Below, one piece after another: positions 25,601-33,934 of a DNA stretch of 64,000 nucleotides (the first letter of the stretch is position 1; every line of letters begins with the position of its first letter). The position numbers and the translations under genes are program-made. The stretch covers positions 1 to 64,000 of the forward strand of contig JAUSNJ010000133.1 in assembly GCA_030645355.1 (NCBI GenBank). The letters run 5' to 3'. The notes below the pieces were generated by a model. The model saw nothing but the letters and a program-made list of their open reading frames with translations. It ran no database searches and was not told where the DNA came from. This DNA is from Rhodoferax sp. GTDB lineage: Bacteria; Pseudomonadota; Gammaproteobacteria; Burkholderiales; Burkholderiaceae_C.

Positions 25601-28600
25601 ATGAAAGACGCCGAACGAAGCCCTGAGGCAGCACCTGCCAATCTCGCGGACGCTTGGGCGCTTTTCGACAAAGGCCGTCTGGATGCGGCCATCGCTTTGG
25701 CACGCCAAGTGATCGAGCAATCACCCGCCGGTCAGCCCCACGCTGACGCCGCCCTGGGCTGGTTCCTGCTCTCGGCAGGGTCTGTGGACGAAGCGGAAGC
25801 GACGCTCACTTCATCCCTCGGACTACACCCCGGATTTGCCCCACTGCACTGGTACTTGGGTCTGGTCTATGTTCGTCAGGGTCGCCGTGAGGAAGCCTGT
25901 CAGGCCCTGGCAACCAGTGTCACCATCGACCCGGAACTCGATGAAGCGGCGGTCACGCTGGCATGGGTCTTGGGTGATCTGGGCCGATTTGCGGAGGCGA
26001 CCCTCTTCTCCAGGGCGGCATTGGCAAAGAAAACGCAGCTGGACCGCATGGCCCAACTGGGATGGCTTCTGGTGTGCCAGGAGCAATGGGAAGAGGCCGT
26101 TTCTCAGCTTTCGCAGGTACTGTCGCTTGAGCCCGCGAGACTGGATGCACGCAGCCATCTGGCGACCGCGCTGCAGCGGCTGGGGCGAAGCGATGAGGCG
26201 CTTCAGGTTCTCGCGGACGGGCTGGCTCTGTCGCCCGATGTCGCCAGTCTCTTGCTCCAGCGCATTCACCTGCTGCTGGAACTGCACCGCCCAAAGGAAG
26301 CGCGCGATGCATGCCGTCGTCTGCTTGCGTTGCAACCGCGAGAAGGGACGAGCTGGTTTTTGCTGGCGCTTACTCTGGTGCAACGCAAGCGTCCGGGCGT
26401 AGCGGCGCGCGCTCTCGCACGCGCCCGACGTCTGGCACCAGTGCAACCGGAGGTGTGGACTCAAACCGCCTGGCTGGCGCTGGAGGCGGGTGATTTGCAT
26501 GCCGCGCGAGAAGCCGTTGAGCGTGTGCTGGCGCTCGCTCCCGAAGATTCGGCGCACCAGGTTTTGGCCGCCGCAGTGATGGAGGCCAGTGGCAATCTGC
26601 CCGCCGCCTCAGAGCATGCGGAAGAAGCGGTAGCCCGCGCCCAGGGGTCCGCAGCGGCCTGGCGCGCTCTGGCTCAGGTACGGTCCAGCCAAGGCCGCTT
26701 GCCTGAAGCGGAAGTGGCACTTCAAACCGCTCTGGCACTCGATCCACGGGACGCCAACGACACGTACAGACAGCTGGGATGGCTCTGCCTGGCTTCCCAA
26801 CGCCCTGCAGAGGCGATCTCCGCGTTTTCCAATGCGACAGGCAACAACCCGCTCGATGCCGAGTCGTTGTGCGGGCTCGCCGAAGCGTATCGCGCCGACG
26901 GAAAGTTGCCAGAAGCCATGCAGGCCATCCGTAAGGCGCTCTTGCTGCGTAACGACTGGCCGACCGCACGCACGGTACTCAGCCACGTCCTGATCGACAG
27001 CGGGCCAGCCTCGTGGGATGAGGCCGTCCGGGAACTCACAAAGGCGCTCGCGCAAAGGCCTGCGCACGGAGAAACGCGCCGCCTCTTGGCAGACGTGTTG
27101 CATCGATTGGGAAGAAGTGATGATGCCCTCAATGTGTTGGTGGACGGGTTGGCACTCACGCCTGCGATCACCGACCTTTGGCATCAGGAAATCCGCCTCC
27201 TGCTCGCTTTGCGACGCACCAAGGATGCGCGTGCAGCCTGCCACAGCTTGCTTCGACAACAGCCACGGGAGAGCGTGAACTGGTACTTGCTGGCACTGGT
27301 GCTGGAGCAACACAAACAGCCTGGTATCGCTGCGCGCGCGCTCCACCGCGCCTTGCGCTGGACACCGGAGTCGCATGAAGTGTGCCGCCAAATTGGCTGG
27401 TTGTCGCTGAAGATCGACAGTCTGCCCACTGCGCGGCAGGCAGTCGATCACTTGCTCGCGCTGGCACCCGCCGATACGGCAAACCAAATCCTGGCAGCAT
27501 TTGTAATGGATGCCAGCGGAAACCATGCGGCCGCATCGCAACATGCTGAAAATGCCGTCGCCCACGCCCCTCACTCCGCCCCTGCCTGGCGCACACTGGC
27601 ACAGGTTCGAGCGCGGCAAGGCCGCAACGACGAAGCGAGAAAAGCCCTGCGCACCGCACTCGCAATGGACCCCGTCGCCACCAGCGATAGCTATCGGCAA
27701 CTGGGATGGATTTGCCGCGACGAACGCCGCTATGGCGAAGCCATTGCTGCATTCCGGGCTGCTGTCGCCAACAACCCGAAGGACGCCTCATCCTGGTATG
27801 GCCTTGCAGACGCCTACCGCGCCGATGGCAAGTTCGTGGAAGCACTGCAAGCCATCAAGCCCACATTGACTCTGCGGGAAGAGTGGAATGACCGCCAGCT
27901 GCGTGGCCAGATCATTCACGAGCAGGTCTATGGCTTGCTGAAGAAAAAGTGGAACGACCTGGGTGGCCCTCCACAACCTCTTCTCGCACCACCCGCAATG
28001 GGTCCATTGGAGGTTGAACCCGCAACGGCGAAGAAGTACGACTACGTGGTGTGCAGCTTGAGCACCAAGAGCCACGTACCCTTGATGAATACGCTGGCGA
28101 ATTCGGTTCGCAGGCACTTCTCCGGGCGGATTTACCTGCTGGTTGTGGACTCGGACGATTCCAGTCTGATTCCCGAGGGCACGACGCTGGTGCGGCTCAG
28201 CGATGTGATCGACCCATCGGTCTGGCAAGACATGGTCGAACGCTACAACATACTGGAGTTGTGCTGCGCACTGAAATCATTCTTGATGCGTTTCTTGGCC
28301 AGAACCGTGGGTTGTCCCATCATTTACATGGATGCAGACACCTATATGCTGGGGCCGATGGATGCATTGCTCCCTGAACGCCCTGATTTTTCAGTATTCC
28401 TGACACCGCACCTGCTCTACCCGTTTTCCGGCGAGCTGCATGCCGAAGAAATTGGCATGTTGTGCGTCGGTGTCTACAACGGGGGAATGATAGGGGTCGG
28501 GATGGGCAACGACGGCATCCGTTTTCTGGATTGGTGGCTGGATCGGGTTACGCGATATGCCTACGACAGCCGCGAGCAAGGCGTTTTCACCGATCAGAAG

Positions 28601-28885
28601 TGGCTGGACCTGGTCCCCTGTTTTTTCAAGGACGTGCAGATCAGTCGCGCGCCCGGACTCAATCTTGGCCACTGGAGGGTTTGCTCGGAGCGGGACTTTG
28701 CGCTGGACCCGGCGGGCAAGCTGACTTTCTGCGGTGCACCCATTACCGTGATGCACATGAGTGGTTTCAAATCCAATCGACCGGACCTGCTCGCCCAGCA
28801 CCTCAGACCACCCGTGATTCACGACACACCGCTTGGCAACTTCTTGCAGGAATATGCCCAGGAAGTCATTCAAAACAGGCACTGA
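25601..28885 (+). CDS. TPR-repeat protein fused to a C-terminal glycosyltransferase-like domain
   Basis: 1094 residues from MKDAERSPEA; the frame is open further upstream but only through the Lrp gene in another frame. Residues about 15-800 are TPR-like helical repeats and contain a large tandem duplication with a 309-residue period (LGRSDEALQVLADGL at 194 and LGRSDDALNVLVDGL at 503; LLLRNDW at 447 and LTLREEW at 756). Residues about 811-1094 (YDYVVCSLSTKSHVPLMNTL onward) resemble a nucleotide-sugar transferase with a DxD motif in IYMDADTYML near 911. TPR-plus-transferase architecture suggests glycosylation of a protein or polymer in the cytoplasm. It begins the cluster running to 33165. Exact family not identified. 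Confidence 0.75.
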   Translation: MKDAERSPEAAPANLADAWALFDKGRLDAAIALARQVIEQSPAGQPHADAALGWFLLSAGSVDEAEATLTSSLGLHPGFAPLHWYLGLVYVRQGRREEACQALATSVTIDPELDEAAVTLAWVLGDLGRFAEATLFSRAALAKKTQLDRMAQLGWLLVCQEQWEEAVSQLSQVLSLEPARLDARSHLATALQRLGRSDEALQVLADGLALSPDVASLLLQRIHLLLELHRPKEARDACRRLLALQPREGTSWFLLALTLVQRKRPGVAARALARARRLAPVQPEVWTQTAWLALEAGDLHAAREAVERVLALAPEDSAHQVLAAAVMEASGNLPAASEHAEEAVARAQGSAAAWRALAQVRSSQGRLPEAEVALQTALALDPRDANDTYRQLGWLCLASQRPAEAISAFSNATGNNPLDAESLCGLAEAYRADGKLPEAMQAIRKALLLRNDWPTARTVLSHVLIDSGPASWDEAVRELTKALAQRPAHGETRRLLADVLHRLGRSDDALNVLVDGLALTPAITDLWHQEIRLLLALRRTKDARAACHSLLRQQPRESVNWYLLALVLEQHKQPGIAARALHRALRWTPESHEVCRQIGWLSLKIDSLPTARQAVDHLLALAPADTANQILAAFVMDASGNHAAASQHAENAVAHAPHSAPAWRTLAQVRARQGRNDEARKALRTALAMDPVATSDSYRQLGWICRDERRYGEAIAAFRAAVANNPKDASSWYGLADAYRADGKFVEALQAIKPTLTLREEWNDRQLRGQIIHEQVYGLLKKKWNDLGGPPQPLLAPPAMGPLEVEPATAKKYDYVVCSLSTKSHVPLMNTLANSVRRHFSGRIYLLVVDSDDSSLIPEGTTLVRLSDVIDPSVWQDMVERYNILELCCALKSFLMRFLARTVGCPIIYMDADTYMLGPMDALLPERPDFSVFLTPHLLYPFSGELHAEEIGMLCVGVYNGGMIGVGMGNDGIRFLDWWLDRVTRYAYDSREQGVFTDQKWLDLVPCFFKDVQISRAPGLNLGHWRVCSERDFALDPAGKLTFCGAPITVMHMSGFKSNRPDLLAQHLRPPVIHDTPLGNFLQEYAQEVIQNRH

Positions 28886-28898
28886 GCATGCCCAGAAC

Positions 28899-29792
28899 AT
28901 GAAAAAAATCTATATCTCAGGCTGCGGCGGCATGTTGGGGGAGGCTTTTTACGAAGTCTTTCGGGCCGGTTCTGTGTTGAAGTGCACGGACATTGACGTC
29001 AATGCGCCGTGGCTCTCTTACCTGGACATACGCGACCTGGACGCCTACCGCAAGGACGTGACCGCCTTCCGCCCCGACTACCTGTTCCATCTGGGAGCGT
29101 GCACCGACATGGAAGACTGCGAGCGCAATCCCGGAAATGCCTGGCTGACCAACACCACGGCCGTCGAAAACGCCGCCTACATCGCCAACGAACTCGGCAT
29201 TCCCCTGCTCTACATCGGTACGGCAGGGATTTTCGATGGCCACAAGCCGTTGTTTGACGACTGGGACACGCCCAACCCCATCAGCTGCTATGCGCGCTCC
29301 AAATATGCCGGAGAGGTCTTCGTGCGCGAACACGTGGCGCGGCACTTGGTGTGCCGCGCCGGATGGATGATGGGCGGGGGGCCAGCCAAGGACAAGAAAT
29401 TTGTTCAGAAAATCATGCACCAGCTAAGCCGTGGCGCGACCGAACTGCAAATCGTCAACGACAAGTTTGGCTCTCCCACGTACACGCGGGACTTTGCCCA
29501 CAACGTCCGCAGCCTGTTGGAAAAGGAATACTGGGGCGTTTACAACATGGCCTGCGATGGCTTGACCAACCGCCTGGAGATCGCGCGGGCCATACTGGAA
29601 TTGCGGGGGTTGCAGGACCAGGTGCGGATTGCTGAAGTGCCGTCGAGCCATTTCAGCGCGGAATACTTTGCCCAACGACCACCGTCCGAATGCCTGATTA
29701 ACGCCAAGCTGAGTCTGCGCCAACTCAACCAGATGCGCCATTGGAAATTGGCGTTGAAGGCCTGCCTGGACGACTATTACGGAGCGTGCTGA
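28899..29792 (+). CDS. RmlD-like NAD(P)-dependent sugar reductase/epimerase
   Basis: 297 residues. The N-terminal fold KKIYISGCGGMLGEAFYEVF is the Rossmann start of dTDP-4-dehydrorhamnose reductases, with GTAGIFDGHKPLFDDWDTPNP and the catalytic Tyr-x-x-x-Lys in SCYARSKYAGE, and FGSPTYTRDFA near 188 as in RmlD. It would make an activated deoxysugar for the neighbouring glycosyltransferases; the substrate may not be rhamnose because no rmlABC genes are nearby. Start at 28899 lies 13 bases after the previous stop. Confidence 0.82.
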   Translation: MKKIYISGCGGMLGEAFYEVFRAGSVLKCTDIDVNAPWLSYLDIRDLDAYRKDVTAFRPDYLFHLGACTDMEDCERNPGNAWLTNTTAVENAAYIANELGIPLLYIGTAGIFDGHKPLFDDWDTPNPISCYARSKYAGEVFVREHVARHLVCRAGWMMGGGPAKDKKFVQKIMHQLSRGATELQIVNDKFGSPTYTRDFAHNVRSLLEKEYWGVYNMACDGLTNRLEIARAILELRGLQDQVRIAEVPSSHFSAEYFAQRPPSECLINAKLSLRQLNQMRHWKLALKACLDDYYGAC

Positions 29793-29872
29793 CACAGAGT
29801 ACTGGACAATTCAGCCGCATCGGGAGCAAACTCTCCGACAATGTGGCGGTAATCCTTTCCGGGATCAAGACA

Positions 29873-31249
29873 ATGATTGAAAAAAACACCCCCGTTTCTG
29901 CCGGGCGCCAGGCGCTGCTGGCCCTTTGTCTCTCCGCAGTGGCGATTCCCGCATGGGCTCAGAATGCAGCGCCCCCAACTCAGCCGGAAGTCGAACAGGC
30001 GTTCCGTGAGGTCATCGCCAACGCGGCATCCGTTGAGGCGCGCAGCAAATACGCAACACTGTTGGTCCGCGCGGGAAACTTCGAAGGGGGTATCGCGGCG
30101 CTGGAGGGTCTGCTGGTTTCCCCTGACGCACCCGCCAGCATCCGGGTTGAGTTGGGCGTCCTGTACTTTCGACTGGGGTCTTACGCCATCGCAGAAAGCT
30201 ATCTGCGTACCGCGATCGACGATCCGCGTCTGGAGCCAGCCCTCAGGTCGCAGGCGGAGTCCCTGTTACGCGACGTCGTGCAACGCAACAAAACATCCCA
30301 GCTTTCGGGCAGTCTGATGATCGGCGTGCGGGGGCAGAGTAACCCCACCAGCGCAACCGACAACAGCCAGGTTTATTACCTGGGTGTGCCGGTAGCGCGC
30401 GGTAATGACGCTGGCCCGAAGTCGGATATGGACACCCATTTCTGGGGCAAACTCGACCACGTTCTGGACCTCGACAAGCAAAATGAGGCGGCTGTGGTGA
30501 CATCCCTGGTCGCCTATGCCAACCACTACAACTCGGTGGACAGCTACACCAAGCAAGTGGGCTACTCCAAGCCCTTTGATCTGGCGATTCTGGCCGGCAG
30601 CACCGGCATCCGCTTCAAGCCCATGGCTGCCACCGAGCTGACGATTCGGCCCCACCTGATTTTTGGTGGTGCGATGGCCAACGGCAGCGCCTATTTCACC
30701 AACACGGGTTTTGGAATCGATGGCGACTACCGGGCGTCGGATGCCATGGCCTGGGGCGGCGCCTACGAGAACACCAAACTGTCCTTCTCGTCCAGAGAAG
30801 ACATGACCAATTCTTCATTGCTGGGTGGCACGCGCCAGGCGATTCGCGTGAACGCCTCCTTTGAAGCAGCGCCCGGACGATTCCTGCTGGCCGAGTTGGG
30901 CTACGCCGACCAGGACGGCAATGCCGCTTACACCGGTTACCGTGGCCCCCAGTTCCGGGTGTCCTACCTGTTGAGCTATGGGCCCCCTTTCGGTTCGATG
31001 GGAATACCCTGGACCACCACACTGTCGGCCGGCACGCTGCGCCGGGACTACCGCGGTGCAGACCCCTCTGTCGATGCACTGACCGTGCGCAACGACACGG
31101 AGTGGCGGACATCCCTGCTGAACTATATGCCTCTGACACGTGACCTTGCACTGCAATTCCAGCTGGAATACAGCAACACGTCATCCAATATTTCGAACTA
31201 CAGCAACACCAACACATCCGGCTCACTGGGCGTGATCTGGAAATACTGA
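29873..31249 (+). CDS. TPR plus beta-barrel outer-membrane protein (Slam/DUF560-like architecture)
   Basis: 458 residues with a signal peptide ending at AIPAWA-QNAAPP. Residues about 25-135 are TPR-like (YATLLVRAGNFEGGIAALEGLL, LGVLYFRLGSYAIAESYLRTAI). From about 145 to the end, alternating aromatic-hydrophobic strands (LSGSLMIGVRG, FWGKLDHVLDL, RFLLAELGYADQDGNAAYTG, FRVSYLLSYG) and a terminal tyrosine after SLGVIW indicate a transmembrane barrel. This is the layout of surface lipoprotein assembly modifiers and related exporters, but I cannot confirm the family. Next gene, the FecR-domain protein, starts 19 bases later. Confidence 0.7.
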   Translation: MIEKNTPVSAGRQALLALCLSAVAIPAWAQNAAPPTQPEVEQAFREVIANAASVEARSKYATLLVRAGNFEGGIAALEGLLVSPDAPASIRVELGVLYFRLGSYAIAESYLRTAIDDPRLEPALRSQAESLLRDVVQRNKTSQLSGSLMIGVRGQSNPTSATDNSQVYYLGVPVARGNDAGPKSDMDTHFWGKLDHVLDLDKQNEAAVVTSLVAYANHYNSVDSYTKQVGYSKPFDLAILAGSTGIRFKPMAATELTIRPHLIFGGAMANGSAYFTNTGFGIDGDYRASDAMAWGGAYENTKLSFSSREDMTNSSLLGGTRQAIRVNASFEAAPGRFLLAELGYADQDGNAAYTGYRGPQFRVSYLLSYGPPFGSMGIPWTTTLSAGTLRRDYRGADPSVDALTVRNDTEWRTSLLNYMPLTRDLALQFQLEYSNTSSNISNYSNTNTSGSLGVIWKY

Positions 31250-31268
31250 GCACTGGCAGGAGAACCAC

Positions 31269-32117
31269 ATGCCCCCTATGGACATCAATGATTGGTGGTT
31301 GGCCGCTGCGGCCGCAGCCGCAACCGGTTTCGTGGCACCCACCGCGACCGCCGCAACGGAAGTTGGCGCGCAAGTGGGTGTCGTGACCTCCGTGCGCTCG
31401 GGGGTCGTCTCGGCGGCCAACGAACGGGTGGTCTACATCGGCAATGCGGTGGCATTCGGCGAGCGCTTCAGAACCGATAGCACCGGCATCATCCACATCC
31501 TGTTCATGGACCAGTCGTCCATGACCCTGGGACCCAACTCAGAACTGGTCATCGACGAATTTGCCTTTCACCCCAAAGAGCAGCGTGGCAATATTGCGGT
31601 CAACCTGATCAAGGGCTCGCTGCGCGTCGTTGGCGGATTCATCAGCAAACTGACCAGCCCCAAAGGCGCCAACTCGGCCCTGGTGCGCACGGCCACGGCC
31701 ACCATTGGCATTCGCGGTGGCATTTCGATTGTGGACACCCAGCCCGATCAGACGCGGGGCACATTTTTGTTCGGCGAGCACATGGATGTCATGTCCCCTG
31801 ATGGCCAAACCGGGCAGCAGGTCACGCGCCCCGGGTTTTCTGTCATTGCCAACCGAAGCGGCATCGGTTCCCCATTCAGGTTCTCTCCCGCCGACATGGC
31901 AGGTCTGGTCTCCCAGTTCGAAAATCGACAGGCCAACCGTTCATCCGGCACTGGCAGCCTGATCAGCACGAATGACCGACCAGGCGGACTGAACGCTCCG
32001 GGCACATCACTTGCGCCCAATCGGGTCCAGCATGTCTCCACGGAGATCAAGACCCAAACACCCGGCGGGTCTCTACGTAGCGTTTTGGTAAACGGTGCAG
32101 CACAAGTCCAGTCCTGA
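31269..32117 (+). CDS. Exported FecR-domain protein
   Basis: 282 residues with an AGGAG site. The N-terminal stretch WWLAAAAAAATGFVAPTATA looks like a signal peptide rather than an anti-sigma factor transmembrane segment. Residues about 40-190 form a FecR-type domain (VTSVRSGVVSAANERVVYIG, FGERFRTDSTGIIHILFMDQ, SSMTLGPNSELVIDEF, GSLRVVGGFIS, ATATIGIRGG). FecR domains of this exported kind accompany outer-membrane and adhesin loci. The C-terminus (FENRQANRSSGTG onward) is Ser/Gly/Asn-rich and probably disordered. Placed between a barrel protein and a glycosyltransferase; a surface role is inferred. Confidence 0.75.
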   Translation: MPPMDINDWWLAAAAAAATGFVAPTATAATEVGAQVGVVTSVRSGVVSAANERVVYIGNAVAFGERFRTDSTGIIHILFMDQSSMTLGPNSELVIDEFAFHPKEQRGNIAVNLIKGSLRVVGGFISKLTSPKGANSALVRTATATIGIRGGISIVDTQPDQTRGTFLFGEHMDVMSPDGQTGQQVTRPGFSVIANRSGIGSPFRFSPADMAGLVSQFENRQANRSSGTGSLISTNDRPGGLNAPGTSLAPNRVQHVSTEIKTQTPGGSLRSVLVNGAAQVQS

Positions 32118-32127
32118 TTCCGGGTCC

Positions 32128-33165
32128 ATGCGGGTTCTTTTTGCGTCGGTCTACCCGCACCTCCCTGAGGTGATTGGGGGGCTGCAAACCACGACCGACG
32201 ATCTCTGCACGGCATTGGTCGGTGTCGGCGTACAGGCCGCCGTGCTGTGTGGCCTGAAAGAGCACGCCAATGCACTGTCGGACCGCGCCTCGCGCAGGGA
32301 TGACCAACTGGGCTACCCGGTATTCCGCGTGGCGGACCCGATCCATGATCTAGCCTTGCTGGCCGCCAGCTGGGAGCCCTCGGTCATTGTGGTGCAAAGC
32401 GGCACCACGCTTATCCCTATGGTGGTCGCCGCCCTGGGTACCGGCCGGCCCACGGCGGTTTATCTGCACAACGTCGAAACGCACCAGTTGGGCGGCACAC
32501 TGGTGCCCGACCCGGCCATTCTCTACTTATCGAACTCCGAATTCACGGCCCAGCGCTGGCGCGCACTGTGCGGGATAGACAGCACCGTCATCCCCCCCCT
32601 GGTGTTGCCCGAGCGCTACTTTGTCAGTGGCCGTGGGGACCGCGTGCTGTTCGTAAACCCGACGCCCATCAAGGGTGTGGAAATCATGTTTGCGTTGGCC
32701 GATGCGTGCCCCGACATTCCCTTTCTCGTATCGGAGAGCTGGGGGCTGGACCCCCAATGGCGGGCCTACTGCCTGGAACGTGCGGCCCTTTTGCCCAATA
32801 TCGAGTGGTCACCCCCGACCCGGGACATGCGACCCGTGTATGCACGGTCCCGCACCCTGCTGATGCCCAGCCTGTGGGAAGAATCCTATGGCCGCACCGT
32901 GGTCGAGGCGCAAATCAATGCCATACCCGTCGTCGCCAGCAACCGGGGTGCGCTGCCGGACGTGGTGGGGGCCGGTGGCATTCTGGTCGACGCCCACGCG
33001 CCCATTGCCGACTGGGAGCGGGCGCTGCGCCAAGCCTACACGCCATCACCGCGCTTTGATCAATTGTCCGAACTCGCACGCCACCAGGCGTTTCAGACGG
33101 CGGCGGCGCCCGTCATGCTCGGACGATTCCTGTCCGCGCTGGCAAGCCATGCCGGTGAGCTGTGA
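32128..33165 (+). CDS. GT4-family glycosyltransferase
   Basis: 345 residues from MRVLFASVYPHLPEVIGGLQ. The N-terminal fold with GGLQTTTDDL is the acceptor-side motif of GT-B enzymes, and the C-terminal donor site is LMPSLWEESYGRTVVEAQ with the E-x7-E pattern of GT4, then IPVVASNRGALPDVVG. It transfers a nucleotide-activated sugar in the cytoplasm. It starts 10 bases after the FecR-domain gene, completing the five-gene run on this strand, and ends convergent to the histidine kinase gene. Confidence 0.87.
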   Translation: MRVLFASVYPHLPEVIGGLQTTTDDLCTALVGVGVQAAVLCGLKEHANALSDRASRRDDQLGYPVFRVADPIHDLALLAASWEPSVIVVQSGTTLIPMVVAALGTGRPTAVYLHNVETHQLGGTLVPDPAILYLSNSEFTAQRWRALCGIDSTVIPPLVLPERYFVSGRGDRVLFVNPTPIKGVEIMFALADACPDIPFLVSESWGLDPQWRAYCLERAALLPNIEWSPPTRDMRPVYARSRTLLMPSLWEESYGRTVVEAQINAIPVVASNRGALPDVVGAGGILVDAHAPIADWERALRQAYTPSPRFDQLSELARHQAFQTAAAPVMLGRFLSALASHAGEL

Positions 33166-33179
33166 ACCGCGCTTGAGTT

Positions 33180-33920
33180 TCAGGCGCGCTTGAGCTGCAG
33201 TTCCACGCAGCAGCCCGCATCCAGCACCCCCTGGGCAGATACAGAGCCACCCATGCGCACCAGGATTTTGCGCGTGAGCACCAGACCTATGCCAATACCC
33301 TCAAACTGCTTGGTGCTGTGCAGCCGGCCAAAGACCCGAAACAAGCGGGCTTGCTGGGCCGGGTTGTAGCCCACGCCGTTGTCACGCACCTGCAGCGTCA
33401 CATACTCCGGCGCTGCGCCCGGCACGGTGCGGATGTCGATATGGGCTATCGCCCGCGGCGCAGTGAACTTGAGGGCATTGCCCAGCACATGGGTCAAGGC
33501 CTGGCGCAGCAGCGCGGCGTCTGCCAGCACGGCCGGCAAATCATCGGCAACCTGCCATTCGACCGACCGCTGGGGGTTCTTTGCCGTCAGATCCGCACGC
33601 ACCGCCTGCACCAGCTCCTGCAGCGAAACAGCGCCAAGCTCCAGTGGCGTCAGGCCGATGCGGGACAAAGTGGTCAACCCATCCAGCAAGACACCCATGT
33701 GGCGCGCCGAATCGCTGATGGTGGCCAGGAAATCCATCACCTCGGGCTCCAACTGCGGCCCGGCATCTTCTAGCACCAACTGCACGTACGACACGATATG
33801 GCGCAGCGGCGCCCGCAGGTCATGCGAGACCGTGGCCGTGAAATCCTGCATCTCGGCGCGCACCGCGGCCAGCTCTGCCTCGAGCGCCGCGATGCGAGAT
33901 TCGGGTGATGCATCCATCAT
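33180..33920 (-). CDS. Sensorless histidine kinase
   Basis: 246 residues. A short coiled coil (SRIAALEAELAAVRAEMQDF) leads into a HisKA dimerisation domain with the phospho-acceptor in TVSHDLRAPLRHI, then an HATPase_c domain (GNALKF N-box, VRDNGVGYNPA, GIGIGLVLTRKI). There is no transmembrane or sensor domain, so it is soluble and must take its input from a partner. No response regulator is adjacent. I chose ATG 33920, 14 bases after glmU, rather than a TTG that overlaps glmU. Confidence 0.88.
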   Translation of the reverse strand: MMDASPESRIAALEAELAAVRAEMQDFTATVSHDLRAPLRHIVSYVQLVLEDAGPQLEPEVMDFLATISDSARHMGVLLDGLTTLSRIGLTPLELGAVSLQELVQAVRADLTAKNPQRSVEWQVADDLPAVLADAALLRQALTHVLGNALKFTAPRAIAHIDIRTVPGAAPEYVTLQVRDNGVGYNPAQQARLFRVFGRLHSTKQFEGIGIGLVLTRKILVRMGGSVSAQGVLDAGCCVELQLKRA

Positions 33921-33934
33921 GCGGACGCCCGCAG

